A DNA stretch of 64,000 nt from Halopseudomonas xinjiangensis. Its GTDB lineage: Bacteria > Pseudomonadota > Gammaproteobacteria > Pseudomonadales > Pseudomonadaceae. How positions within the stretch are numbered: the stretch's first letter is position 1; each line of letters starts with the position of its first letter. This document shows positions 27,256 through 35,635 of this stretch, one piece after another. The notes under the pieces are model-generated. The model saw only the letters and a program-made list of their open reading frames with translations, had not been told where the DNA came from and did not search any database. The translations under genes were made by a program, and so were the position numbers. Where the stretch lies: positions 1,984,001-2,048,000 of the forward strand of contig NZ_LT629736.1 of the NCBI RefSeq assembly GCF_900104945.1, written 5' to 3'.

Positions 27256-28035
27256 TCAGGCCCGGTCGTCGTCCGACTCGAAGTCGTCCTCGTCCAGGCC
27301 GTCATCAGGCGTATCCGGCTCCAGGTCTTCGAAATCAGTCTTGAGGTTGGCCTCCATCGAATTGAGCTCGGCCAGCAGGGTATGGAAGCTGCTCTCGCCG
27401 CCGGCTCTGTCCAGCGGCGCCAGCGGCTCCACCGGCATCCATGGGGTATCCCGGTCCTGTGCAGCGTCGACGCCTTCGTCCTGCAACTCGAGTTCCGGCT
27501 CCAGCTGATCCAGATCGCGGATATCGGCCAGAGGAGGCAGCTCGTTGAGACTCCGCAGGTTGAAGTAGTCGAGGAACTGTCGGGTCGTCGCGTACATGGC
27601 CGGGCGCCCCGGCACGTCGCGGTGACCGACCACGCGCACCCACTCCCGATCGAGCAGCGTTTTGACGATGTGACTGCTGACAGCGACACCGCGGATGTCT
27701 TCGATTTCGCCGCGGGTAATCGGTTGGCGGTAGGCGATCAGTGCCAGCGTTTCCAGAAGAGCGCGCGAATAGCGTTGCGGACGTTCTTCCCAGAGCCGAG
27801 CGACCCAGGGAGCCATGGACTCGCGAACCTGCAGACGCCAGCCACTGGCGGTCTCTTTCAGCTCGAAGGCGCGGTCAGCATAGGTATCGGCCAGACGCGC
27901 CAGTGCCGTGCGCAGGGTATCGTTGGAGGGAGCGCGCTCTTCCTCGAAGAGTTCGCGGAACTTGTCCAACGACAGGGGCTTGCCCGCCGCGAGCATTGCA
28001 GCTTCGAGAATGTGTTCAAGCGACGGTTGGTTCAT
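27256..28035 (-). CDS. scpB: Segregation and condensation protein B
   Basis: 259 residues from the ATG at 28035 (MNQPSLEHILEAAMLAAGKP). Two winged-helix domains (about 1-90 and 90-170) are followed by an acidic tail (DTPDDGLDEDDFESDDD). The second winged helix contains ALIAYRQPITRGEIEDIRG, the ScpB hallmark. With ScpA it binds the SMC or MksB-type condensin. The start overlaps the end of scpA by about 20 bp. Confidence 0.95.
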   Translation of the reverse strand: MNQPSLEHILEAAMLAAGKPLSLDKFRELFEEERAPSNDTLRTALARLADTYADRAFELKETASGWRLQVRESMAPWVARLWEERPQRYSRALLETLALIAYRQPITRGEIEDIRGVAVSSHIVKTLLDREWVRVVGHRDVPGRPAMYATTRQFLDYFNLRSLNELPPLADIRDLDQLEPELELQDEGVDAAQDRDTPWMPVEPLAPLDRAGGESSFHTLLAELNSMEANLKTDFEDLEPDTPDDGLDEDDFESDDDRA

Positions 28036-28909
28036 CCTCACCCCTCACCTTCACGTGGATAGGTGCGAAGGACTCGTTCTGCACCAGGTCCACCAGTTGT
28101 TCCTTCACCAATTCGAGCACCGCCATGAAGGTGACCACCACGCCCAGCCGCCCTTCGCTGACATTAAAGAGACTGACGAAGGGTACGAAGTGACCACCTT
28201 TCAGCCTATCGAGTACCTCTGCCATGCGCTCGCGCGTGGATAGCAGCTCTCGGGTGACCTGATGACTTTCGAACATGTCAGCCCGGCGCAACACCTCGGA
28301 CAGCGCCAGCAGAAGCTCTTGCATGTCGAGATCCGGATGTGCTCGCTGAGCGGGCAAGGCAGGGGCTTCGGCGCTAGCCAGATGAACATCGCGACCGACT
28401 CGGGATAGGCTATCGATGTCCTCCGCTGCCTGCTTGAAGCGCTCGTATTCCTGGAGCCGTCGGATGAGTTCGGCGCGCGGATCGTGCTCTTCGTCCTCAT
28501 CTTCCTGATGGCGCGGCAAAAGCAGACGTGACTTGATCTCGGCGAGCATCGCAGCCATGACCAGATACTCGGCGGCGAGCTCCAGCCGCACCACCTTCAT
28601 CAGCTCGACATAACCCATGTATTGCCGGGTGATCTCTGCGACCGGGATGTCGAGGATATCGATGTTCTGCTTGCGGATCAGATACAACAAGAGATCGAGC
28701 GGCCCTTCGAAGGCCTCCAGGAAGACCTCCAGAGCTTCCGGCGGGATATACAGGTCCTGCGGTATTTCGGTTACGGCCTGGCCGTACACCATCGCGAACG
28801 GCAGCTCCTGCTGGCGGCCTGGCTGCGACAGAGCGGAAGCAGCCGCCGGGGGCACCACCTGATCATCGGTGGCAGGGGCCTCGGGCTGGTCCTGCTCTGG
28901 CTCGCTCAT
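28016..28909 (-). CDS. scpA: Segregation and condensation protein A
   Basis: 297 residues. The kleisin N-terminal helix region FEGPLDLLLYLIRKQNIDIL (about 68-87) is diagnostic, and AAEYLVMAAMLAEIKSRLLL follows. The first 40 residues are a low-complexity extension rich in Pro, Gln and Ala. It starts 7 bp after the trpS stop and overlaps scpB. Confidence 0.95.
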   Translation of the reverse strand: MSEPEQDQPEAPATDDQVVPPAAASALSQPGRQQELPFAMVYGQAVTEIPQDLYIPPEALEVFLEAFEGPLDLLLYLIRKQNIDILDIPVAEITRQYMGYVELMKVVRLELAAEYLVMAAMLAEIKSRLLLPRHQEDEDEEHDPRAELIRRLQEYERFKQAAEDIDSLSRVGRDVHLASAEAPALPAQRAHPDLDMQELLLALSEVLRRADMFESHQVTRELLSTRERMAEVLDRLKGGHFVPFVSLFNVSEGRLGVVVTFMAVLELVKEQLVDLVQNESFAPIHVKVRGEDEPTVA

Positions 28910-28916
28910 GTTTCGA

Positions 28917-30134
28917 TTATCGGCCGTACTGCAGGCCCATGGCCTGGCGTACTTCGATCAGCGTGTCGCGCGCCGCGTCGCGCGCACGTTCGGTGCCCTC
29001 GTTAAGGATGACGTGAACCGCGTCCGGGTTGGCTTCGTATTCGCGGGCGCGCTGCTGCATCGGTGCCAGTTCGGCGGCAATCGCATCGATAACCGGTTTT
29101 TTGCAGTCGAGACACCCTATCCCTGCCGTGCGGCATCCCTGCTTCACCCAGTCATGGGTCGCCTCGTCGGTGTAGACCTTATGCAGTTGGAACACTGGGC
29201 AGATCTCTGGCTCACCCGGATCGGTGCGGCGCACGCGCGCAGGGTCGGTCGGCATGCGACGGACCTTTTCGCTGACTTCATCGGTCGTGTCACGCAGCGT
29301 GATGGTATTGCCATAGGACTTGGACATCTTCTGTCCGTCCAGACCCGGCATTTTAGAGTCAGGCGTGAGCAGGGCCTGGGGCTCGGGCAGGATCACCTTG
29401 CCGCCGCCCTCGAGGTAGCCGAACAGCCGCTCCTTGTCGCCAAGCGTAATGTTCTGCTGTTCCTTGAGTAGCGCCCGGGCTGTTTCCAGAGCCTCGGCGT
29501 CGCCCTGCTCCTGGTATGCGCGGCGAAGGTTTGCGTACATCTTGGCAGCCTTCTTGCCCATCTTGTGCATCGCTGCTTCGGCTTTGTCTTCGAAGCCGAT
29601 TTCCTTGCCATAGAGGTGGTTGAAGCGACGCGCAACCTCCCGCGTAATCTCGACATGCGCGACCTGGTCGGCACCGACCGGCACCAGGCCGGCGCGGTAG
29701 ATCAGGATGTCTGCGCTTTGCAGCAAGGGGTACCCGAGAAAGCCGTAGGTTGCCAGGTCCATGTCCTTGAGCTTTTCCTGCTGGTCCTTGTAGGTCGGGA
29801 CCCGTTCGAGCCAGCTGACCGGGGTGACCATCGACAGCAGCAGATGCAGCTCAGCGTGCTCCGGTACCTGAGACTGGATGAACAGCGTCGCCGATCCGCC
29901 ACTGACCCCCGCCGCCAGCCAGTCGATCAGCATGTCCCAGACGGCCTGTTCGATGCCCTGGGGGTTTTCGTAGTGAGTGGTCAGCGCGTGCCAGTCGGCG
30001 GCGAAGAAGAAACACTCGTACTCATGCTGCAGCTTGACCCAGTTCTTCAGTACGCCGTGGTAATGACCAAGGTGCAGACGCCCGGTAGGACGCATGCCGG
30101 ATACAACACGACGCTGGGATTCAACGGAACTCAA
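28917..30134 (-). CDS. trpS: Tryptophan-tRNA ligase
   Basis: 405 residues. The start is probably the TTG at 30134, because GGAGTTACCC precedes it and it keeps the SQRRVVSGMRPTG family start. The class I motifs are TGRLHLGHYHG (HIGH) and GQKMSKS. The protein is longer than the usual 330 residues because of an insert (about 185-230: a region of Lys/Ala/Gln-rich helices) and because CRTAGIGCLDCKK extends the tRNA-binding part, as in other pseudomonads. Confidence 0.96.
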   Translation of the reverse strand: MSSVESQRRVVSGMRPTGRLHLGHYHGVLKNWVKLQHEYECFFFAADWHALTTHYENPQGIEQAVWDMLIDWLAAGVSGGSATLFIQSQVPEHAELHLLLSMVTPVSWLERVPTYKDQQEKLKDMDLATYGFLGYPLLQSADILIYRAGLVPVGADQVAHVEITREVARRFNHLYGKEIGFEDKAEAAMHKMGKKAAKMYANLRRAYQEQGDAEALETARALLKEQQNITLGDKERLFGYLEGGGKVILPEPQALLTPDSKMPGLDGQKMSKSYGNTITLRDTTDEVSEKVRRMPTDPARVRRTDPGEPEICPVFQLHKVYTDEATHDWVKQGCRTAGIGCLDCKKPVIDAIAAELAPMQQRAREYEANPDAVHVILNEGTERARDAARDTLIEVRQAMGLQYGR

Positions 30135-30233
30135 GGGTAACTCCTGCTCAGGGTTGGACGAGGCAACATACCAGTCATAAGGGAGCGATTATACCCGTAT
30201 TGATCCGGTCGTCAGCCGCTTGGTCCGTCCTGT

Positions 30234-30878
30234 TCAGAATTGCTCGTTATCCCGTGTCCCACCAAATGGCTCAGGGTCGCCGAGACCGACCCTGAGGACC
30301 TCGACCTCGTCATTTTCCAGGCTGACCACAGTGGTCGGCTCGAGGTTGCAGGCACCACCATCGATGACCAGATCCAGCTGTTTGCCGAGACGCTCGTTGA
30401 TCTCCTGCGGATCGTTGAGCGGCAGATCCTCGCCGGGCATCATCAAGGTCACACTCATCAACGGCTCGCCCAACGCTTCGAGCAGCGCCAGCGTGATGTT
30501 GTGATCAGGGATCCGCAGGCCAATGGTCCGGCGCTTCGGATGCAGCAGTCTGCGCGGCACCTCGGAGGTGGCATTGAGGATGAAGGTGTACGGGCCGGGC
30601 GTATTGGCCTTGAGCAGGCGAAACATGACGTTGTCGACCTTGGCGTAGACGCCCAGCTCGGACAGATCCCGGCAGACCAGAGTGAAGTTGTGCTTGTCAT
30701 CGAGCTGACGAAGCCTGCGGATGCGCTCGAGCGCATTCTTGTCGCCTAGATGGCAGCCAAGCGCATAGGCCGAATCAGTCGGGTAGGCAATCACACCGCC
30801 GGCGCGGATGATATCTACCGCCTGGCGTATCAGTCGCGCTTGCGGATTGTCCGGATGAATGCTGAAAAACTGGCTCAC
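30234..30878 (-). CDS. yciO: YciO/TsaC/Sua5-family protein (threonylcarbamoyl-AMP synthase-like)
   Basis: 214 residues from a GTG at 30878 with AGGAC upstream. The YrdC fold motifs are GGVIAYPTDSAYALGC (about 26-41), LRQLDDKHNFTLVCRDLSE and PGPYTFIL. The family is related to TsaC, which makes threonylcarbamoyl-AMP for tRNA t6A, but YciO itself is a separate subgroup whose role is less certain. It starts 18 bp after the rnm stop and is followed by trpS after 99 bp. Confidence 0.88.
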   Translation of the reverse strand: MSQFFSIHPDNPQARLIRQAVDIIRAGGVIAYPTDSAYALGCHLGDKNALERIRRLRQLDDKHNFTLVCRDLSELGVYAKVDNVMFRLLKANTPGPYTFILNATSEVPRRLLHPKRRTIGLRIPDHNITLALLEALGEPLMSVTLMMPGEDLPLNDPQEINERLGKQLDLVIDGGACNLEPTTVVSLENDEVEVLRVGLGDPEPFGGTRDNEQF

Positions 30879-30896
30879 GTCGAATAGTCCTGTCGG

Positions 30897-31787
30897 TTAC
30901 GCCATCGGCGCTGCGAAACGCGGATGGTCCCAGAGTGGCGTACAGTCTGGCGGCATTGCGGTCATTCGACCAAGCGCCATCCAGGGCGAGTCCGGATTGT
31001 GAAAGTCACTGCCGCAGCTGGCCAGGAAGCCGAACTCATTGGAGAGCTTGCCGAGATAGGCGACCTGATCAACTGGCTGCTGCCCGTTGACCACCTCGAT
31101 GCCCTGTCCTCCGGCCTGGGCGAAATCGCGTAACAACCGCCGCAGCCGCTGTCGGGTAAAACCGTAGTGCCAAGGGTGCGCCAGCACGGCGACCCCGCCC
31201 GCCCCGCGCAAGGTCGTGACTACTTCGGGCAGCTCGGGCCAGTGCTGTTTGATATCACCGAGCTTTCCGGAGCCCAGCCACTTGCGGAAGGCTTCGGCAC
31301 GATCCTGCACATGGCCAGCCTGAACCATCCAGTCGGCAAAATGCGGTCGCGCTGGCGGGCTCGACAGATCAGCACCTGCCGCGCGCTGAAGGTCCAGCGC
31401 GCCTTCCAGAGCGCCCGGCATGCGCTTGCCGGCCAGCTTCTGCGAAATTTGTTCAGCACGCTTCCAGCGCCCCAGGCGAACGGCTTCGATGGCCTCGAGA
31501 AGCTGCGCACACTCGCTATCGAACCCATACCCCAGCACGTGAAGCGTGTGCCCTTGCCACTGCGCAGACAGTTCCACGCCGTTGAGCCAACGCATTCCGC
31601 GTGCCTCAGCCTCGCGCCGCGCCGGAGCCTGCCCGTCAAGACAATCGTGATCGGTGAGCGAAACAAGCTCTATCCCCGCTTCTGCGGCGCGCGTCATCAG
31701 CTCAGCCGGGTGAAGTACTCCATCCGAAGCGGTACTGTGCATGTGCAGATCAGCAAGCAAATTGGACTCCAGGGCATTGTTACGCAT
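30897..31787 (-). CDS. rnm: PHP-domain 5'-3' exoribonuclease RNase AM (YciV/TrpH family)
   Basis: 296 residues from the ATG at 31787 (MRNNALESNLLADLHMHSTA), preferred to an upstream TTG. PHP metal-binding motifs are DLHMHSTASDG (about 12-22), SLTDHD (about 42-47), and later LAHPWHYG and SCGSDFHNPD. Established knowledge: E. coli YciV (RNase AM) trims 5' ends of 23S, 16S and 5S rRNA and short RNAs. It begins the rnm-yciO-trpS-scpA-scpB-rluB run and is divergent from the YciI gene. Confidence 0.92.
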   Translation of the reverse strand: MRNNALESNLLADLHMHSTASDGVLHPAELMTRAAEAGIELVSLTDHDCLDGQAPARREAEARGMRWLNGVELSAQWQGHTLHVLGYGFDSECAQLLEAIEAVRLGRWKRAEQISQKLAGKRMPGALEGALDLQRAAGADLSSPPARPHFADWMVQAGHVQDRAEAFRKWLGSGKLGDIKQHWPELPEVVTTLRGAGGVAVLAHPWHYGFTRQRLRRLLRDFAQAGGQGIEVVNGQQPVDQVAYLGKLSNEFGFLASCGSDFHNPDSPWMALGRMTAMPPDCTPLWDHPRFAAPMA

Positions 31788-31879
31788 GAAAATTATTTCA
31801 CCATTATGGGCTGCGAACGCTGACAACGCCTAATCGAATGGCATAACTTATCGACAGGAACTCATAAGAAGGATTCGAC

Positions 31880-32182
31880 ATGTTCTACGCCATCATGGCC
31901 AGCGATGTCCCAGACAGCCTCGAGAAACGATCGTCCGCCCGCCCAGCCCACCTCGAACGTCTGCAAGCGCTGCAGGCGCAGGGGCGATTGCTTCTGGCCG
32001 GCCCGCATCCCGCTTTAGATGCCAATGATCCCGGCTCCGCTGGCTTCACCGGCAGCCTGGTCGTTGCCGAGTTCGACTCACTGGAGGCCGCTCAAAGCTG
32101 GGCCGACGCCGACCCGTATGTCAGCGCCGGCGTCTATGAGCAGGTCACCGTCAAACCATTCAAGCGCGTTTTCCCGGCCTGA
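31880..32182 (+). CDS. yciI: YciI-family protein
   Basis: 100 residues with an AAGGA site before the ATG. The alpha-beta YciI fold is seen in [36 protein letters not shown] and the [18 protein letters not shown] tail. The putative active-site His-Asp pair is present (HLERL and [10 protein letters not shown]). No firm reaction is known for this family, although related domains act in chlorocatechol and sigma-factor modules. It neighbours PA3202-like genes in P. aeruginosa. Confidence 0.9.
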   Translation: MFYAIMASDVPDSLEKRSSARPAHLERLQALQAQGRLLLAGPHPALDANDPGSAGFTGSLVVAEFDSLEAAQSWADADPYVSAGVYEQVTVKPFKRVFPA

Positions 32183-32197
32183 CAAGGAGTCCCGTCG

Positions 32198-32635
32198 ATG
32201 CCGAAATACATTTCATCTGCCTGGTTGTTGTGTCTGGCCATCGCTGGCGCCAGTGCGTTCGCGCAGCCAGCCGGCAACGATGGTATGCCTGCCGAGGCGA
32301 TGCTGCCGACGGGGACTGAGCGGGTCGAAGCGAATAACGATCAACAGGATCTCGGTGTGCTCCAGGAGGAGCTGGCCCGGGTCGAGGCCGAGCGCCAGCG
32401 CCTGGCCGATGAGCTGGCTGGCGGCAATACCGATCAGCTGCAGACCGTGCAGGAAGAAAACCAGCGCCTTCGCGAGCAGCTGCAGGAAACCGACCTTCTC
32501 GCCGCCGCCCAGCGCGAAGAGCAACGACAGCGCTGGTTCATGATTGGTGGAGGCACCGTCGCCGGCAGTCTGCTGGTCGGCTTCATCGTCGGCAGGTCTG
32601 GCAGGAGGGGGCAGCGCAGAGAGTGGCTGAATTGA
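32198..32635 (+). CDS. Signal-peptide, coiled-coil, C-terminal membrane-anchor protein
   Basis: 145 residues of unknown function. A signal peptide (about 1-22, cleavage after AFA) is followed by a Gln/Glu/Leu-rich coiled coil (about 48-108) and one membrane helix (about 114-131) with a basic end (RSGRRGQRREW). The layout resembles the C-terminal half of bacterial SH3-coiled-coil-membrane proteins (TIGR04211 type), but there is no SH3 domain. It overlaps the cpxR start by 13 bp, so it may be cotranslated with the Cpx-type regulator. Confidence 0.75.
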   Translation: MPKYISSAWLLCLAIAGASAFAQPAGNDGMPAEAMLPTGTERVEANNDQQDLGVLQEELARVEAERQRLADELAGGNTDQLQTVQEENQRLREQLQETDLLAAAQREEQRQRWFMIGGGTVAGSLLVGFIVGRSGRRGQRREWLN

Positions 32636-33312
32636 GCGAGCACCCGCTGCTGATAATCGATGACGACCTGGAGCTATGTGAACTGCTGACAGACTGGTTG
32701 GCAGCCGAGGGCTTCGCGCTGCGCTGTGCTCATGACGGGCCCAGCGGACTCGAGGCGGCGCGCACCGGACAATTCGAAGCGATCATTCTCGATGTGATGC
32801 TGCCGGGCATGAACGGCCTGGAGGTGCTGCGCACACTTCGCCAGAGCTGCAATACCCCCTTACTCATGCTCAGCGCCCGGGGCGAGCCTATCGATCGGAT
32901 TCTCGGCCTGGAGCTGGGGGCCGATGATTATCTGCCCAAACCCTGCGATCCGCGCGAGCTAGTCGCCCGTCTGCGCGCCCTGTTGCGTCGAAGCCAGGGC
33001 CAGTCAGCGGCCAATGCGTCGCTCCAGGTCGGTGATCTGCGCCTGGACCCGGAATCGCTGCTTGCCTGGCTAGGTGATCAGCCGCTACAACTGACCCAGA
33101 CCGAAGCACTGATCCTGCGCACACTCCTGGAGCGCCCGGGGCAGTTGATCGACCGACAGGCGCTATCACGCCAGGCGCTTGGTAAGCCGCTGGGGCCGTA
33201 CGATCGCAGCCTCGACATGCACATGAGCAATCTGCGCCGCAAGCTCGGGCTGCACAGCGATGGACGCAATCGAATACAGTCCATACGTGGGCGCGGCTAC
33301 CTCTACAGCTGA
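32623..33312 (+). CDS. cpxR: CpxR-type response regulator, OmpR family
   Basis: 229 residues from the GTG at 32623, with AGGAGG thirteen bases upstream. A TTG three codons later is the alternative. The receiver domain has DDD (about 14-16), phosphoacceptor Asp in ILDVMLPGMNG (about 58) and Lys in LPKPCDP. The DNA-binding domain (about 130-229) has the winged-helix RRKLG and IRGRGYLY end. Position with a Spy-like gene and a CpxA-type kinase matches PA3204-PA3206 of P. aeruginosa, where CpxR was linked to envelope stress and mexAB-oprM control. It overlaps the preceding gene. Confidence 0.9.
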   Translation: MAELSEHPLLIIDDDLELCELLTDWLAAEGFALRCAHDGPSGLEAARTGQFEAIILDVMLPGMNGLEVLRTLRQSCNTPLLMLSARGEPIDRILGLELGADDYLPKPCDPRELVARLRALLRRSQGQSAANASLQVGDLRLDPESLLAWLGDQPLQLTQTEALILRTLLERPGQLIDRQALSRQALGKPLGPYDRSLDMHMSNLRRKLGLHSDGRNRIQSIRGRGYLYS

Positions 33313-33317
33313 CAGGC

Positions 33318-33333
33318 TTTACACAGTCTTTAC
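33318..33333. promoter_or_regulatory. CpxR-box-like direct repeat
   Basis: TTTAC-ACAGTC-TTTAC: two TTTAC repeats spaced 11 bp centre to centre. Read on the minus strand it is GTAAA-N6-GTAAA, close to the CpxR consensus GTAAA-N5-GTAAA. It lies between cpxR and the Spy-like gene, about 17 bp upstream of a TTGACG (33350-33355), which could be a -35 element. This suggests direct activation of the Spy-like gene and cpxA by phospho-CpxR. Confidence 0.7.
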
Positions 33334-33423
33334 CCAGTACACGCCTTCGTTGACGTTGCGATGTCTAGAATCTGTAGGCAACGACCGGATACGCCGGTCA
33401 GTATCGCAACAGGAGATACACCC

Positions 33424-33759
33424 ATGAAGAAAATTCTCATCGCAAGCGCATTCGCCCTGGCAACCGCCATCTCCGCTCCCTCGATGGCCAACACCGGCAT
33501 GGACAAGGAACATGGTGAGCGCCACATGCAGCGCCTGACCGAAAAGCTGGACCTGACCTCCGAACAGCAGGAGCAAGTACGCAACATCTATCAGGAGCAG
33601 ATGCAGAAGCACAAGGAAATCAAGGAGCAGGGCAAACAGCGCATGAGCGAAGTGCTCAACGACGAGCAGGAGAAGAAGCTCGAAGAGATGCACAAGGAAC
33701 GCCAGGAAAGGATGAAGAAGAAGTACGGCGAAGAGCACCGTTCGCACGATAGCAACTAA
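33424..33759 (+). CDS. Spy/CpxP-family periplasmic protein
   Basis: 111 residues from the ATG at 33424, with AGGAGA nine bases upstream. The signal peptide is 1-24 (APSMA). The mature part is helical and charged, with the LTxxQ signature (LDLTSEQQEQV, about 44-54) and a second weaker copy. The C-terminus is Lys/Glu-rich. Family members (Spy, CpxP) bind misfolded periplasmic proteins, and CpxP also restrains CpxA. Here it lies between regulator and kinase, behind a CpxR-box candidate. Confidence 0.88.
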   Translation: MKKILIASAFALATAISAPSMANTGMDKEHGERHMQRLTEKLDLTSEQQEQVRNIYQEQMQKHKEIKEQGKQRMSEVLNDEQEKKLEEMHKERQERMKKKYGEEHRSHDSN

Positions 33760-33764
33760 TCCGC

Positions 33765-35099
33765 ATGCGGCTGTTCTGGAAAGTCTTTGCCGTCCTCTGG
33801 CTTGCCACACTGCTGGTGGGCGGCTCGGGCTTTCTGGTCAGCCGCGCCCTGCAACAGGACTGGTTGCTACTGCAGTTCCACCCGCAACTGCGAGACTTCG
33901 CAGAAGATGTAGTCACGCGGTACGAACGTGACGGAGCGGCTGCTACGCAGCAATGGCTGGAGGAGCAACGGTCCGAACATCGCCTCCGAGCCCAGTTGTA
34001 CGGCATTGACAACGAACCATTACTCGACGGTACCTTGCCGTCGAGCGAACGATTCAGCACTCAGCGCGGAGAACCCGATCCGGCGCCACGCCACGGTCGA
34101 TTGTTCCAGCTGGCCTGGAACTCTGACGGCGCAGACTACCAGCTCATGGTCTACGTCCCCCCGCCTACGCTATCGCGCTGGCAGCGTACCCCATTTGCCC
34201 TGATAGCCAATATCATCCTCGCCATGGCCGTGCTGGCGGTGCTGAGTCTGTTGCTCAGTCGCTACCTGACGCGCCCACTGCAACAGCTCGGGCAGGCTGC
34301 CCAATCCCTTGGTCACGGTCAGTTCGATCAAAAGTCGCTGGCCGGCGTGGTTCAGCGCCGCGACGAAATCGGCGATCTGTCGCGCAGCTTTCAGACCATG
34401 GCCGACCGCGTGCAAAGCCTGCTCAACAGCCAGCAACAGTTGATGCGCGACATTTCCCACGAGCTGCGCTCGCCACTCGCGCGCCTGCGCATCGGGCTGG
34501 CAATAGGCAGCAAGCAGCATCTGGCCAGTGCCGACCCGCTTTGGCAGCGGCTGGATCGCGAATGCACCCGGCTCGATCACCTGATCGACGACATCCTAGC
34601 CCTGAGCCGACTCGACACTCAGGACTCTCCCGCAGAGATATTCGAATTGGATCCGCTACTGACGAGTGTGGTCGAGGACGCCCGCTTCGCAGCGAACCAG
34701 CAGCGCTTCACACTTCAAGGAGAAACCCGCTGTGCCGTTGCGGGCTGGCCAGAACAGATCGCCAGCGCGCTGGACAACCTGTTACGCAACGCGTTGCGCT
34801 TCTCGCCAGAGGACGGGGAAGTGAAGGTAAGTCTCTCTCGGAGCATTGAAGGTTGCGAGATCGTCATCGAAGACCAGGGCCCGGGCGTGCCGGAGGAATG
34901 GATAGCGCGGCTCGGCGAACCATTCGCCCGAGTGCCAGGCCAACCCCCGGACAGCGGGCATGGTCTGGGCCTGGCTATTGCGCGACGAGCCATCACCCGG
35001 CATAGCGGTACCCTGCATTTTGCCCATACCCCAGAGGGCGGGCTTCAGGTGCGCGTGGCGCTGCCCTGCACCGGGGGCCATTTGGCGAAGAAGTCCTGA
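33765..35099 (+). CDS. cpxA: CpxA-type sensor histidine kinase
   Basis: 444 residues. Membrane helices at about 5-27 and 145-165 bound a periplasmic sensor. A HAMP linker follows (RPLQQLGQAAQSLGHGQ). The phospho-accepting His is in DISHELRSPLARLRIG (about 231). The ATPase domain has the N box (DNLLRNALRFSP), EDQGPGVPE and GHGLGLAIARR. It starts 5 bp after the Spy-like gene and is the cognate kinase of the regulator at 32623 by position. Its last 55 bp overlap a convergent nitroreductase gene. Confidence 0.92.
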   Translation: MRLFWKVFAVLWLATLLVGGSGFLVSRALQQDWLLLQFHPQLRDFAEDVVTRYERDGAAATQQWLEEQRSEHRLRAQLYGIDNEPLLDGTLPSSERFSTQRGEPDPAPRHGRLFQLAWNSDGADYQLMVYVPPPTLSRWQRTPFALIANIILAMAVLAVLSLLLSRYLTRPLQQLGQAAQSLGHGQFDQKSLAGVVQRRDEIGDLSRSFQTMADRVQSLLNSQQQLMRDISHELRSPLARLRIGLAIGSKQHLASADPLWQRLDRECTRLDHLIDDILALSRLDTQDSPAEIFELDPLLTSVVEDARFAANQQRFTLQGETRCAVAGWPEQIASALDNLLRNALRFSPEDGEVKVSLSRSIEGCEIVIEDQGPGVPEEWIARLGEPFARVPGQPPDSGHGLGLAIARRAITRHSGTLHFAHTPEGGLQVRVALPCTGGHLAKKS

Positions 35100-35635
35100 G
35101 GGTCAAGCTCCGGTACGCGTTTGAGTTCGCCGGCCGGGTGCCCTACGTAGAGGAAAGCCGCGATCGTTTCGTGGGAGCTAAGGCCAAGACCTTCCCGGAT
35201 CAGCGGATCGTACGCCAGATCGCCCGTGCGCCAGACGCACCCTAGCCCTTGCGCATGCGCCGCCACCAGCATGTTGCTCACCGCCGCGGCGCAGGCCATG
35301 TCCTGCTCGATGGGGGGCACCTTGGGATGCTCGCTATGCGAACAGATAGCCACGATCAATAGCGGCGCGCGCAGTGGTAGTCCCTGGTACCGCGCCAGTA
35401 CGTCCGCCGACAGATCCCCGTCCGCCTGAACCAGCGCAGCGCGGCCGAACAACTCCCCAAGCGCCTCCAGACCTTCACCCTCGATAACCAGAAATCGCCA
35501 GGGTCGCAGATAGGCGTGGTCCGGCGCCCGCAATGCCGCGCGATACATCGCCTCACGCTGCACGGCGGTTGGTGCCGGACCGACAAGACGCGGGACCGAT
35601 ACCCGTTGGTGTAGCGCCTCGAGCGCATCCATCAT
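35045..35635 (-). CDS. Nitroreductase family protein (YdjA type)
   Basis: 196 residues with an FMN-binding nitroreductase layout: RRAPDHAYLRPWRF-like start (here RAPDHAYLRPWRFLVI, about 36-51) and GLGCVWRTGDLAYDP (about 130-144). The short YdjA subgroup lacks extra helices and is a flavoenzyme of unknown substrate. It overlaps the AraC gene stop at its start and the cpxA 3' end by 55 bp tail to tail. A start one codon later (35632) is equally possible. Confidence 0.9.
   Translation of the reverse strand: MMDALEALHQRVSVPRLVGPAPTAVQREAMYRAALRAPDHAYLRPWRFLVIEGEGLEALGELFGRAALVQADGDLSADVLARYQGLPLRAPLLIVAICSHSEHPKVPPIEQDMACAAAVSNMLVAAHAQGLGCVWRTGDLAYDPLIREGLGLSSHETIAAFLYVGHPAGELKRVPELDPQDFFAKWPPVQGSATRT

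Noticed and set aside
27177-27689. Possible N-terminal extension of RluB upstream of 27176
   Set aside because: The extension is an out-of-frame read of scpB. The ATG at 27176 has a strong GGAGGT ribosome site and gives the normal RluB start.
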